Assembly: GCF_001425485.1 (NCBI RefSeq)
Contig: NZ_LMQW01000023.1
Coordinates: 378,574 to 442,573 of the forward strand
DNA length: 64,000 nucleotides
Reading direction: 5' to 3'
Source: Aureimonas sp. Leaf427
Lineage (GTDB): Bacteria; Pseudomonadota; Alphaproteobacteria; Rhizobiales; Rhizobiaceae
Below, piece by piece: positions 18,185 through 26,416 of this stretch (positions within the stretch are counted from its first letter, which is position 1; every line of letters starts with the position of its first letter). The notes under the pieces are model-generated. The model was not told the origin of the DNA, searched no databases, and was given only the letters and a program-made list of their open reading frames with translations. The translations under genes were made by a program, and so were the position numbers.

Positions 18185-18430
18185 GTCTTTCTCCCGTGTG
18201 TGAGAAAGAGACGTTTCGAGCGGCAGGGCCGTTCCGCGGAAAGCGACGCCGGAATGCCTGGCTACGTAATGCGCCGGTCGGCCTGCCCCGCCCATTCGAT
18301 CCTCACGAATGCAAATCGGCAGTGGCTTCGGGCAATCCTCGGCATATCCCTTCGCCAAACGGCCGAGCGAAGCCGACAGCCTTGCACTCGGCGAGCCGGC
18401 GCCGATCTGTTCGGCGGGAGCAATCAGCGC

Positions 18431-18583
18431 TCAAGAGATCATCACCGCGAGAAGGCCCCAGATCATCGCGCTGATCAGTCCGCCCGCGACGAAGCCTTTA
18501 GACGGGCTCAAAGGGTCCGTCCGCGCGAGCTTCTCGTCGAGCCGGCGCAAGAGCTTCCTGTTCCGTGTCCTCGTTTGAATCAT
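18431..18583 (-). CDS. Small single-pass membrane protein
   Basis: A 50-residue protein. A basic N-terminal helix ('TRTRNRKLLRRLDEKLAR') is followed by one membrane segment of about 20 residues ending at the C-terminus ('GLISAMIWGLLAVMIS'). AGGAGG lies six bases upstream of the ATG, a near-perfect ribosome site, which is the main reason for calling it. Family unknown. Confidence 0.55.
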   Translation of the reverse strand: MIQTRTRNRKLLRRLDEKLARTDPLSPSKGFVAGGLISAMIWGLLAVMIS

Positions 18584-19146
18584 GGTGTCCTCCTATCGAC
18601 AGAACGGCCACCGCACCGGTTCGATCCCGACGTGCCCGCTATGCCTGGGCCATCGACATGACGAGCCGCCGTCAAATCGCACGCGGAGGTGGGTGACGGG
18701 CGATTGGAAAGGGGCCCAGGTTCAGCGCTCGATACGATCGAAGCCAACGACGATCATGGATGGACCGACAAGGGGCAGAGGTGATCATCGGCGATGGTCA
18801 GCGCGACGTCGGACGGGCTTGATCGATCGTCGCAAAGCGACTGGTGCGGACGCTGCCGATCGCGAGTGTCCCGCCCCTGATACCCGATCCGTGGCGATGA
18901 CCGTGGCGCCATTCTGAATCCGCCGGCGCTTGGCGCGACATCGCGCAGGAAGCACCAAGCCAATAGTCGGCAAGGGCATCGAAAGACCGGTGACGCCGCC
19001 ATCATCCACGACGGCGGAGACACACGCTTATCCGAGCAATTCCGCCGCATCGTTAAGTATTTAACGAAGCAAGAAAGACGATTGCGCTCGATGAACTTTT
19101 AAAGGAAGGGAGCGTTAGCAATCGTCAATGGCTGCATAGGCGCGGA
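18584..19146. other. Intergenic region before the microprotein cluster
   Basis: About 560 bases without a convincing gene on either strand; open frames here have the Arg/Ser/Pro-rich composition of antisense noise. The last 100 bases are AT-richer (poly-A/T tracts around 19,050-19,100) and may hold the promoter for the next gene. Confidence 0.45.
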
Positions 19147-19329
19147 ATGTCACTCGAAACGCAGGAATTGCCACCATCGGTCTCGACCCGCACGCCGGTG
19201 AGACGGATACGCCGATGGATCGAGCGCGGCATTCTGGCCGGCGTCATCATGTTGGCCATCGGCCTCATGCTCGGGTGGTTCGCATTCCTCGCCTGGGCGC
19301 TCTACTGGCTCCTGTCGGGCCTCGTCTAG
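19147..19329 (+). CDS. Small membrane protein, microprotein family 1 (copy A)
   Basis: A 60-residue protein with a polar N-terminus, a basic stretch ('VRRIRRWIERG') and one long C-terminal membrane segment containing 'LMLGWFAFLAW'. The same motif, 'LMLAWLAFLAW', occurs in the protein at 20.57 kb, which also has a basic/aromatic 'RW' just before the membrane. They are paralogues. Its stop codon overlaps the stop of the opposite-strand gene in the tetranucleotide CTAG. Function is unknown. Confidence 0.6.
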   Translation: MSLETQELPPSVSTRTPVRRIRRWIERGILAGVIMLAIGLMLGWFAFLAWALYWLLSGLV

Positions 19330-19463
19330 CGAGACAAGACCCAAGCGCTGCCCAAGACGCACCAGAGGCTCAAGGATAGCGCGATGCCGTTCGCGATGCC
19401 GATCGCCGTTCCCAGTTGCTGATCCGCATCCGGCCGCTTCGCCGTTCCGCGCTGAGTTTCCAT
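19326..19463 (-). CDS. Small membrane protein, microprotein family 2 (copy A)
   Basis: A 45-residue protein. After a polar start it has 'GTAIGIANGIALSLSLWC' and a second hydrophobic stretch ending 'SAWVLSR'. A GGAGG site lies seven bases before the ATG at 19463. It aligns with the 45-residue protein at 21.16 kb at GxAxGIANGxALS, WC, SxWxL and the final Arg, with the same length. It converges on family-1 copy A and shares its stop at CTAG. Function is unknown. Confidence 0.6.
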   Translation of the reverse strand: METQRGTAKRPDADQQLGTAIGIANGIALSLSLWCVLGSAWVLSR

Positions 19464-19737
19464 GCTCGTTCCTCCCGACGCGATGGCTACACTTCGTCAT
19501 AAATCTGACAAGGTAGATAATCGTGACTGAGGGCGAATACAGCATGCCGCCCGTTGCTGCATCGCACAACAAACGATTAAAGTTTTCGATTTGGAACAAG
19601 ATGATGTGAGAGCCCGCGTCATCCTGATTGTGCCGGGCCGATCGATACGGCGGTCTTATCTTTCTTGCAGAACCGAGTGGGCCCACGTGGGCACGCCGTA
19701 ACTCTCCATTAGTGAATCGAAATTTAAAGGATTGAGG

Positions 19738-19812
19738 ATGACCTTCGCCATCCGACGTCGACTGAAGTCCAGCCTCTCTCGGGCATCCTCCGGATGCCCC
19801 GGAACCGTATGA
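19738..19812 (+). CDS. Possible 24-residue leader-type ORF
   Basis: ATG at 19738 is preceded by AAAGGATTGAGG, which contains a good ribosome site. The peptide is basic ('MTFAIRRRLKSSLSR') and its TGA overlaps the ATG of the next frame as ATGA. The overlap hints at translational coupling. No homology is recognised, so this is tentative. Confidence 0.25.
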   Translation: MTFAIRRRLKSSLSRASSGCPGTV

Positions 19813-20069
19813 AAGGCCCGCAGACCTCCCGCCTCGACAGAACGGAGCCCGACGGGGTCAATCTGGACGCCCGTTCTCTCGAGGCCATTGCCGAGCAGGC
19901 CATTGCGAATGGCTGGCCTGCCTTCGATGTCGCGACGACCGTCGCCGACATCGTCGGTCCCGTGTCCGCCCCGGTCCACCCGTTGCAGAGCGGGTCAGAC
20001 CTCCCGGAGGCGTCGTCGGCGGTGCACAGGATCTTTAGCGAGGCTGCCAAACGTCTCGCCGAGACGTAA
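19809..20069 (+). CDS. Hypothetical protein, possibly coupled to an upstream leader ORF
   Basis: An 86-residue acidic protein with ordinary amino-acid composition in the second half ('LDARSLEAIAEQAIANGWPAFDVATTV'). The ATG at 19809 overlaps the stop of the small upstream frame; an in-frame ATG at 19794 is the alternative. I do not recognise it. The antisense frames look less protein-like. Confidence 0.35.
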   Translation: MKGPQTSRLDRTEPDGVNLDARSLEAIAEQAIANGWPAFDVATTVADIVGPVSAPVHPLQSGSDLPEASSAVHRIFSEAAKRLAET

Positions 20070-20573
20070 GCGGCAGCGGGCGCTCACACAGGCGTCCGAT
20101 CGCGATACCAGCCTTGCCGAATGGAGGATATCCGTTCGATCGGTCCCGCCCGTCGTGAATGACCGCGACGTCGACAGACAGAGATCGCAGTGGCTCCGAG
20201 AGCGTTCGCCGCCTTCGAGGCAACCGCAAAGACCTGCGGGGGGTGACGTGTCGAAGGTTAGTCGCCCTTTCTCCTTCTCGGCGCCCCAAGCACTGCCGGA
20301 GATGAGTCGCAGCACGCGATACGCGCAACGGCCAGACTGCCGGCCGCGCACGCGATCACCGAATATGACGATGGACATCAACCGTGATCTCTAGCGTCGA
20401 GCGGTTCGCTCTGTCGAAAAGACCTTGCTGCGCAACGCTTAAAGCTTTCCGGCGCCGATCGGCTCGCAGGATTTCGTTAGTCTTAATGGGAAGTTAATCG
20501 TGGGTTCACTTTCGATCGGGTTTAAGATCAGCCCATGGCATTTCGCGCTGTAATCGTGTGGGTAGGATGATCG
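20070..20573. other. Intergenic region
   Basis: About 500 bases with no credible gene. The last 100 bases are AT-rich (TTAAAGC, TTAATCG, TTTAAGATC) and probably contain the promoter of the family-1 copy B gene. Confidence 0.45.
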
Positions 20574-20759
20574 ATGATGACGAGTGTGGAGGAAACGCAG
20601 GGGCGACTTCTCGAAACGCCTTCGACCAGCACCCCCTCGTCTCGCTGGGAGAAGCCGTTGATCGTCATCGTCCTGGCATTCGCCGCCACGTTGATGCTCG
20701 CTTGGCTGGCTTTTCTGGCCTGGGTGGGAAGCTTGATCCTTTTCGCTTTGTGGCCGTAG
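20574..20759 (+). CDS. Small membrane protein, microprotein family 1 (copy B)
   Basis: A 61-residue protein with a Thr/Ser/Glu-rich cytoplasmic start and one long membrane segment with 'LMLAWLAFLAW', as in copy A at 19.15 kb. It starts ATG-ATG and either could be used. A GTAGGATG site is upstream. The N-terminal halves of A and B differ while the membrane motif is kept, which suggests that the membrane part carries the function. Unknown role. Confidence 0.6.
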   Translation: MMTSVEETQGRLLETPSTSTPSSRWEKPLIVIVLAFAATLMLAWLAFLAWVGSLILFALWP

Positions 20760-21160
20760 GCAGCGCTTCGAAGTCGACCGGACCGGCGCCTCGCTCTTTC
20801 TCATCGAAAGCGTGAAGCGGTATCACTGCGAAGCGCATCCCGAGCGCCGAGATGCCGATGGCTTAAGACGGCGTCGACAGCATCTCCTCCCAAGCGTTTC
20901 ATCTTACCACCGCACGCTATTGTCGGGTCCTACGGTCGAGCGGACGGCTCCGCGACCGGGAGGGGTATCGTCATCGCACAGCATGCGGGCACACGGATCG
21001 CGACAGAAAACACTCCGCGAGACAGACTAAATTTCCCAAATGGTGGCCGCCGTTTTCCCTTATGCTGCAAAGCAATAAACCGATTTTTATTCAAATCACG
21101 ACGGTTTTGTTTTGCTATGAATTTTCCCTCTCTGTACTGTCTTGAACAGGGAGAGACACG
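20760..21160. other. Intergenic region
   Basis: About 400 bases without a gene. From about 21,030 it is clearly AT-rich (CAATAAACCGATTTTTATTCAAATC), which is unusual here and probably contains a promoter. Confidence 0.45.
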
Positions 21161-21298
21161 ATGAGACACATTGCTAAGAGTACATCACAATTAATGCTGG
21201 CCTATCGTATGGGGCCGGCGACGGGAATTGCGAACGGATTGGCCTTGTCCGTCGGAATTTGGTGTACGATCGCAAGCATCTGGTTGCTTGTTCGATAG
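21161..21298 (+). CDS. Small membrane protein, microprotein family 2 (copy B)
   Basis: A 45-residue protein with 'GPATGIANGLALSVGIWC' and the ending 'SIWLLVR'; it aligns without gaps to copy A at 19.33-19.46 kb over the last 28 residues. GGGAGAG lies about six bases upstream of the ATG. The gene is AT-richer than its surroundings. Role unknown. Confidence 0.6.
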   Translation: MRHIAKSTSQLMLAYRMGPATGIANGLALSVGIWCTIASIWLLVR

Positions 21299-21657
21299 TC
21301 GCCAAAGACAAAGCAGCGTTTCGATTGAGGCCGCTCGACGGGGAGACTGATTTCGATACTGTCTCAAGCGACTGAATGCGACGTCCTTCTTGTGCTCTGC
21401 TGCAACAGGAGCAGAGGGTTACTGATGTGGTAGCGGTGTGAAGGCCCTATCAATGACAAGCAGGCGCGCTGGGGACGCATGACGGTTTCCAGCGTCGCGA
21501 GCGAATCACTCGAGGCTTCCACCTGAATTGCATCGGCTGAGGATCGGCTAGTGATCTTTGGGCCGCGTGAGGAGAGCGTGGCCGCCCGGATCGCGTGATA
21601 CCGGCAGGATGATCGACACGGCGAGGCTTGGGTCTGCCATCCGATCCCGCTTCGCCG
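21299..21657. other. Intergenic region
   Basis: About 360 bases in which I see no gene, repeat or terminator that stands out. Confidence 0.45.
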
Positions 21658-22200
21658 TCAATGGCTTCGCCAAGCCGGGTCGCCTTGAGACAGAGGCGAT
21701 AGGTCGAGGGTCTTTGCCGTCGCGGTGCCGATATCCTTGAGGACCATTTCGAGAAGATGAAGACGGAAGGGCTCGTTCAGCGCCCGGGCCGTGTCGCAGG
21801 CTGCGATGACCTCGGCGGTCAACTGATCGAGCGTCGGATGGCGCGCCGTGGCGGGCGCGATCTCCATCGTGGTCCCCACGAACTGCACGATCCGGTCGTC
21901 TTCGAAGAAGCACTGGCCGACCGCCATCACTTCGCGCACGAGGCCGTCCCGTCGCCGAACCCGAAATCTCGCCCGGTAGGGGCTGCGATCGTCGATCGAC
22001 GCCTGCGCCCCGTCGAGCGTGGCCTGGAGATCGTCAGGATGGATGGCTTCGCGAACCGTTTCGATCGGCGCCCCCTCCTTCAGGAGATCTCGATCGAGAT
22101 TGAAAAGATCGGCGACGACGTCGTCGCCAATAAGTTTGTTCGCCTCGATCCACCAGATCCAGGTGCCTGCATAAAAACGCTCGGTCAGTTTTTCGATCAA
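21658..22200 (-). CDS. Single PAS-domain protein
   Basis: About 180 residues. The N-terminal 110 residues form a PAS fold of the PAS_3 type: 'GTWIWWIEANKLIGDDVVADLFNL', 'AIHPDDLQATLDGAQASIDD', then the strands 'YRARFRVRRRDGLVREVMAVGQ' and 'IVQFVGTTMEI'. The C-terminal 70 residues are helical and lack kinase, GGDEF or EAL motifs, so the output is not evident. Such proteins can sense small ligands and act by protein contact. No ATG fits. I use the TTG at 22200, which has AGGGA upstream; the frame is open to 22257. Confidence 0.7.
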   Translation of the reverse strand: MIEKLTERFYAGTWIWWIEANKLIGDDVVADLFNLDRDLLKEGAPIETVREAIHPDDLQATLDGAQASIDDRSPYRARFRVRRRDGLVREVMAVGQCFFEDDRIVQFVGTTMEIAPATARHPTLDQLTAEVIAACDTARALNEPFRLHLLEMVLKDIGTATAKTLDLSPLSQGDPAWRSH

Positions 22201-22475
22201 TGCCGTTCCCTGCCCGCCTCGCTGCTTGACCCGGAGGCGACGTAACCATGGGAACAACGGTTCGTCACGTCAAATGACGGGTGAACACATAGATCTGCTT
22301 CCGTTTTGAAGACGCGAGACCCGACCAACGCCGGAGAGCGTCGCGCGGACATGGAAACGCCGGTTTCGCGCCGACCCCAAACGCGAGCCGATGCCATCGG
22401 CGCGCTCGACGCGCATACGAGACCGTTGGCGGCAGGACCGCCGATTCGGCCGCGATCCCTCTTCGACGGCGAAGT

Positions 22476-22853
22476 TCAGCGTTGCGCGGCGAGGCTCGCC
22501 TTGCGCTGCTCGAACGCTTCCACGAGCTTCACGACCTGGAGGCGCAGGTTCGGGTCGGGGATGTGGACGTATTCCTCGAGGTCGAAGCCTGTCGAGACGG
22601 CCGTGTTGTCGAAGAAGGACGACACGCTGACGCCCAAGGCATCAGCGATCCGCTGCAGACGGCTCGCTCCGACGCGGTTCGTGCCCTTTTCGTACTTCTG
22701 CACCTGCTGGAAGGTCACACCGATCTTCGATGCCAGAAGGGACTGGGACATCCGAAGATGATTCCGCACCGCTTTGACCCGCGCCCCCACTTGGCGATCC
22801 ACATCCGAGACGCGCTTCGTGGTGGATGGGAGGGTATCGACTTGATCACGCAT
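22476..22853 (-). CDS. XRE-family helix-turn-helix regulator
   Basis: A 125-residue transcription regulator. The Cro/C1-type HTH spans about residues 23-78 ('VGARVKAVRNHLRMSQSLLASKIGVTFQQVQKYEKGTNR'), and a short 'FF' linker leads to a C-terminal helix. This arrangement is typical of the small HTH proteins common in Rhizobiales, some related to Sinorhizobium growth or cell-cycle regulators. The ATG at 22853 is clear. Its targets are unknown. The 600-base gene-free region upstream is AT-rich and could contain its own operator. Confidence 0.88.
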   Translation of the reverse strand: MRDQVDTLPSTTKRVSDVDRQVGARVKAVRNHLRMSQSLLASKIGVTFQQVQKYEKGTNRVGASRLQRIADALGVSVSSFFDNTAVSTGFDLEEYVHIPDPNLRLQVVKLVEAFEQRKASLAAQR

Positions 22854-23455
22854 GGGAATTCGTCCAGCCGGATTATACTAATTCCGTTCTACAAAAGAAC
22901 GTAAGTCCTACAAATTTTCTTTTCGCCAAGACGCATTTTGCATCAGACGCGTCATTCCGCAAGATCGGATAAGGAAAAACCGCGATAGACATAACAAGTG
23001 TTAAGTCGCCATTACAGAGAGCCAAAACACATCAAGGGCGAGACCAGCGAAGTCCTGTATATGTTCACAGAACTATTGCCGTCGCGATGACGACGATGGG
23101 CGCTCACAGGCCGATGGAAGAGGCTGTTTCCGGCTCGTTTCAGCCTGCTCCGAGCGGTCCACGGTCGATGAGATGGGAAACGACGCCGGCCCGCCGGCCC
23201 TTCGCGCGCCGGTAAAGGTCCAGCTGCGGCAGCGCCGTTAGCGCCCCTTTTGCCGGCCTCGCGGGTATGAGACCCGTCAACGGCGGGGCCGTGCTCGGTT
23301 CAAGATGATCGTCGCGTCATTGCGGGGCGTGCATGACAACGACGGCCGATTTTGCGCAACATGCGCGAGACGATGGGGCGCACGAACGTCCCTTCGAAAC
23401 CCGGGGCGGCCCGTCCGAACTTCGGCATGAGCTTCGGCCGAATGCCGACGACCGG
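22854..23455. other. Long intergenic region between the XRE regulator and the coiled-coil operon
   Basis: About 600 bases without a credible gene. Bases 22,870-23,060 are AT-rich (for example ACAAATTTTCTTTTCG) and include TTCTACAAAAGAACG, a short imperfect palindrome close to the regulator's start that may be its operator. Confidence 0.4.
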
Positions 23456-23971
23456 TCAGAGCCCGCCGAGAAGGTCTTCGACCTTCTGGATATAAGAGCT
23501 GGAATTGCGAAGCTCGGCTTCGGCTTCGGCGAGCCGTTTCTGATAGTCGCGATTCTCGATCCGGGTTTCCCAGATCGTGACCTTGGCAGTCTTGAGAGCG
23601 GCCTCGGCCTCGGCCGCGCGCTTCTCGGCCTCGGCGAGCTGCTGCTCGAGGGTCGCGATGCAGCGTGTGTAGCGGAGCTGCTCCTCGTTGACGCGCTGGA
23701 TGAAGGTTCGCGCATCCTGTTCGATCGCGACGAACTTCTTCTCGTAGTCCTGAATGATGCCGGCCGCCCGCTCGACGAGCCGAAGGGCGGTCGGCCAGTC
23801 GCGGCTGGGCGTCGGCAGGGCGGCCGTCGGCACTTCGACGACCGAGAGCGCGCCCCGCAGATCCAGGGCCTCGTCCGGCGTCGCCTCGACAGCCTGGTCG
23901 AGAGCGGCTTCCATTTCGCCGAGGGCGGTATCGAGCCCCTCGTCCCGGTCGATCACGCCCAACCTCGACAT
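23456..23971 (-). CDS. Coiled-coil protein, third gene of a coiled-coil operon
   Basis: A 171-residue protein, mostly helix. Residues 50-80 hold 'TPSRDWPTALRLVERAAGII', followed by about 90 residues of heptad coiled coil ('LEQQLAEAEKRAAEAEAALK'). The TPxRDWxxALxLVxxAAxxI segment is repeated in the protein encoded just upstream, so the two are paralogues. Its ATG shares one base with the upstream stop (TGATG), which indicates translational coupling. No known domain; a structural or scaffold role is an inference. Confidence 0.75.
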   Translation of the reverse strand: MSRLGVIDRDEGLDTALGEMEAALDQAVEATPDEALDLRGALSVVEVPTAALPTPSRDWPTALRLVERAAGIIQDYEKKFVAIEQDARTFIQRVNEEQLRYTRCIATLEQQLAEAEKRAAEAEAALKTAKVTIWETRIENRDYQKRLAEAEAELRNSSSYIQKVEDLLGGL

Positions 23972-24471
23972 CACGACGAGCGACCGACGGCACCGAGATT
24001 GGCGGTGATGGCGTCGTCGAGCCGGGTCAGCCAGTCATTGGCCTCGCTCGCGCGCTGCTCGGCCGCCCTCGCCCGCTGGTTGGCGGCCTCGATCTCGCGC
24101 TGTGCGGCGCGCAGCTGGCCATGAAGCGCGGTGAGGTCGGAATGATGCTGCTGAGCCTGCTCTTCCGCTTCGCGGCGCAACTCCTCGTTCCGCTCCTCGC
24201 TGAGACGGATCGCCTCGGCGGCTTCCTGCACGAGGGTCAGGGCGGCCGCCCAGTCGCGGCGGGGCGTCTGGGACAGCGTCGAGGACTGCGCAGGCGCCGG
24301 TGCGGTCTGCAGCTCGATCTCCTCGGCCGAGGCGGAGAGGTTTCGGGCCGAGACCGCGCTGAGATTCGTCACCTTGTCGCGTCCGTTCTCGACCCGAACC
24401 ACGTCGCTCGGGCCGCGCAGCGACCAGGAGCTGTCCAGATCGACTTCGCTGACTTCCGCCTCAACACCCAT
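23971..24471 (-). CDS. Coiled-coil protein, second gene of the operon
   Basis: A 166-residue protein with an acidic N-terminus, then 'TPRRDWAAALTLVQEAAEAI' at about 68-87 and a C-terminal coiled coil ('ELRREAEEQAQQ', 'QREIEAANQRARAAEQRAS'). It resembles the next gene's product in both motif and layout. The ATG at 24471 is preceded by GGGGAG at a suitable distance; the frame is open further upstream. The first gene of the operon ends 100 bases before it. Unknown function. Confidence 0.75.
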   Translation of the reverse strand: MGVEAEVSEVDLDSSWSLRGPSDVVRVENGRDKVTNLSAVSARNLSASAEEIELQTAPAPAQSSTLSQTPRRDWAAALTLVQEAAEAIRLSEERNEELRREAEEQAQQHHSDLTALHGQLRAAQREIEAANQRARAAEQRASEANDWLTRLDDAITANLGAVGRSS

Positions 24472-24571
24472 GTCCGCTCTCCCCAGATGTTCCATTCGGC
24501 AAGTCCGGAAACCGGCTTGCGCTGACCGCAATTCAAACGACGCCGGCCCGAAGGCTCGACGCGCCCGAGAC

Positions 24572-26089
24572 TTATTCGGACTTCTTGTCCTGCACGGAGA
24601 AGAAGCTGACATTCGACGTGTCGAGACCGCGATCGATCGAGAACTGAACGGTGTTCTCGCCCTCGTCGCCCTGGCTCTGGAGCGCCCGCGCCTGCCGCTT
24701 CAGCACCTCGTTCTGGCGCTGCAGCGAAACGCGGTTCTCGCGCGCGATCTCGAGCGCCCCTTGCGCCAGAGTGCGCTCGGCCCGCTCGCCCTCCAGCTCC
24801 TCGACGAGCCGCCGGTTGGCGGCCTCGAGCGACAGCCGGTCGTTCTCGAAACGCTTGGTCAGCGTCTCCAACCGGCTGCTGAGGCTGGAAATCTTGGTCG
24901 TCGCGTTTTCCAGGGTGGCGTCCTTGGCCGCCAGCGCCTTGGTCAGCATCTCGGCGCGATCCTCCAGCTCCTGGCGCTGGCGCTGCCCGTCCTGGTTCTG
25001 CGTGACGTAGTGGTAGTTCTCGGCGCGAAGACCCTCCAGACGGCGCTCGACCGCGGCGCGCTCGATGGCGGCCTCCTTCAGCATCCGCTCGGCGGAGCGG
25101 AAGGCCTCGTCCTTCTCGCGCAGCTGGTTGCGAACGCCCGTCAGAATCTGTTCGGTCGTCGCGAGGCGGGCGGACACCGCGTCGAGCTTCAAGGCGAGGC
25201 CCGACCGCTCGGCGGCCAGAAGCGCCACGGCGGCCTCGTGCTCGGCATCGACCTTCTCGCGCACCGCCTGCTCGTCGAGAAGGCGCACCTCGATCGCGGA
25301 AATCGCGTGGAGATGGGCCTCGCGCTGCTGCGCGAGATCGGCGTTGCGCGCCTCCAGGCTGTTGACCCGGTCGAGCTGGCTGTTCGTCAGGTTGTTGAGG
25401 CGGCGAACCTCCTGCTCGTACATGGCGAGCTGCTCGGCATCGCGCCGCAGCTGGCCTTCCGCGCGCTGGAGCGACTGCTCGTTCGTCTCGTTCTCCGCCC
25501 GCTTGAAGGCCAGCTCGGCCTCCAGATGCTCGCGATGGTCGGACTCGGCGGCGAGCTGCTTCTGCGCGGTTTCCAGAAGATGCGTCTTCTCGATCACGAC
25601 GAGACGACGCTCCTCGTTCACCGCGTCGAGTTCGAGGATCTCGGCCTCGAACTTCCGGGCGCGTGCCAGAAGATTGGTCACCTCGCCCTGCGAGGCGGAG
25701 AGCTGGCTCGACAGCCCGTCGACCTCGCGGCGAAGCTCCTGGCTGGCGGCAAGCTCGCGCGAGAGCAGGGCCTCGGTCTCCTGCACGCGCGCTTTCGCAT
25801 GCGGCAGCTCCAGAACGATCGCCTCCAGCGGCCGGATCATCTGGTTGAAGTCTTCGCTGAGGGTCTTCAGGTCGTCCAGGCGGTCGATCATATGGCCGAA
25901 GCGGACGCGCAGAAGCTCGTTGCGCTGCCCGATGCCGTCGAGGGGCGCCAGCTGCGCGGTCGGCTCGGGCGGCAGCTTTTCCGTCTCGGCCTTCGGCGGC
26001 ACAGCTTTATCCATCCGCTGTTCCTCGCCCTGCTGGTCCGTCTTGGTAAACTTCGAAGAGCGCCCGAACAGCGACCAGGAGGAACCCAT
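24572..26089 (-). CDS. Long coiled-coil protein (intermediate-filament-like or scaffold), first gene of the operon
   Basis: A 505-residue protein that is nearly continuous coiled coil from about residue 60 to 470. It has no membrane segment and no ATPase or motor domain. The N-terminal 45 residues are polar and basic; the C-terminus ends in a short acidic and aromatic tail ('VSFFSVQDKKSE'). Bacterial filament-forming proteins such as crescentin and FilP share this build, but low-complexity coiled coils are easily over-interpreted. The gene is divergent from phrB. Being first in an operon with two further coiled-coil genes suggests that they work together. Confidence 0.8.
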   Translation of the reverse strand: MGSSWSLFGRSSKFTKTDQQGEEQRMDKAVPPKAETEKLPPEPTAQLAPLDGIGQRNELLRVRFGHMIDRLDDLKTLSEDFNQMIRPLEAIVLELPHAKARVQETEALLSRELAASQELRREVDGLSSQLSASQGEVTNLLARARKFEAEILELDAVNEERRLVVIEKTHLLETAQKQLAAESDHREHLEAELAFKRAENETNEQSLQRAEGQLRRDAEQLAMYEQEVRRLNNLTNSQLDRVNSLEARNADLAQQREAHLHAISAIEVRLLDEQAVREKVDAEHEAAVALLAAERSGLALKLDAVSARLATTEQILTGVRNQLREKDEAFRSAERMLKEAAIERAAVERRLEGLRAENYHYVTQNQDGQRQRQELEDRAEMLTKALAAKDATLENATTKISSLSSRLETLTKRFENDRLSLEAANRRLVEELEGERAERTLAQGALEIARENRVSLQRQNEVLKRQARALQSQGDEGENTVQFSIDRGLDTSNVSFFSVQDKKSE

Positions 26090-26416
26090 TCGTCATGCCT
26101 TCTTTCGCGCAGAGCCGCTCGGCGTGCTCATTAAGCAAATTCGTTGCGCCAGAAACAGCGGTTTTAACGGCCCGTTCATATGTGCCGTAATCGGTACCAT
26201 GTTTCCGTGGCTTGCGTGCAACTTAGAAGATGATTTCACAGTTTTGAGGCGCCTTCCCAGCGGCATCATCGGGTCGCTGGACGTGCGCGCCGCCGCGAAC
26301 GGCTCCGCTGCGCAAGCCTTCCCCTAGATCCGCCGTTTGCCAAGGTCGACTTTCCATCGGCGCTGTCCATATGCGGGCTCCCGCGCGTCTTTGCGGAAAG
26401 TTTGGAAGGGGCGGCC
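26090..26416. other. Divergent promoter region between the coiled-coil operon and phrB
   Basis: About 330 bases with no gene. Its middle (26,130-26,240) is AT-richer than the flanks and should contain both divergent promoters. Confidence 0.45.

Noticed and set aside
20070..20573. Open frames on both strands between the microprotein genes
   Set aside because: Compositions are typical of antisense noise, no ribosome sites, and no recognisable motifs.
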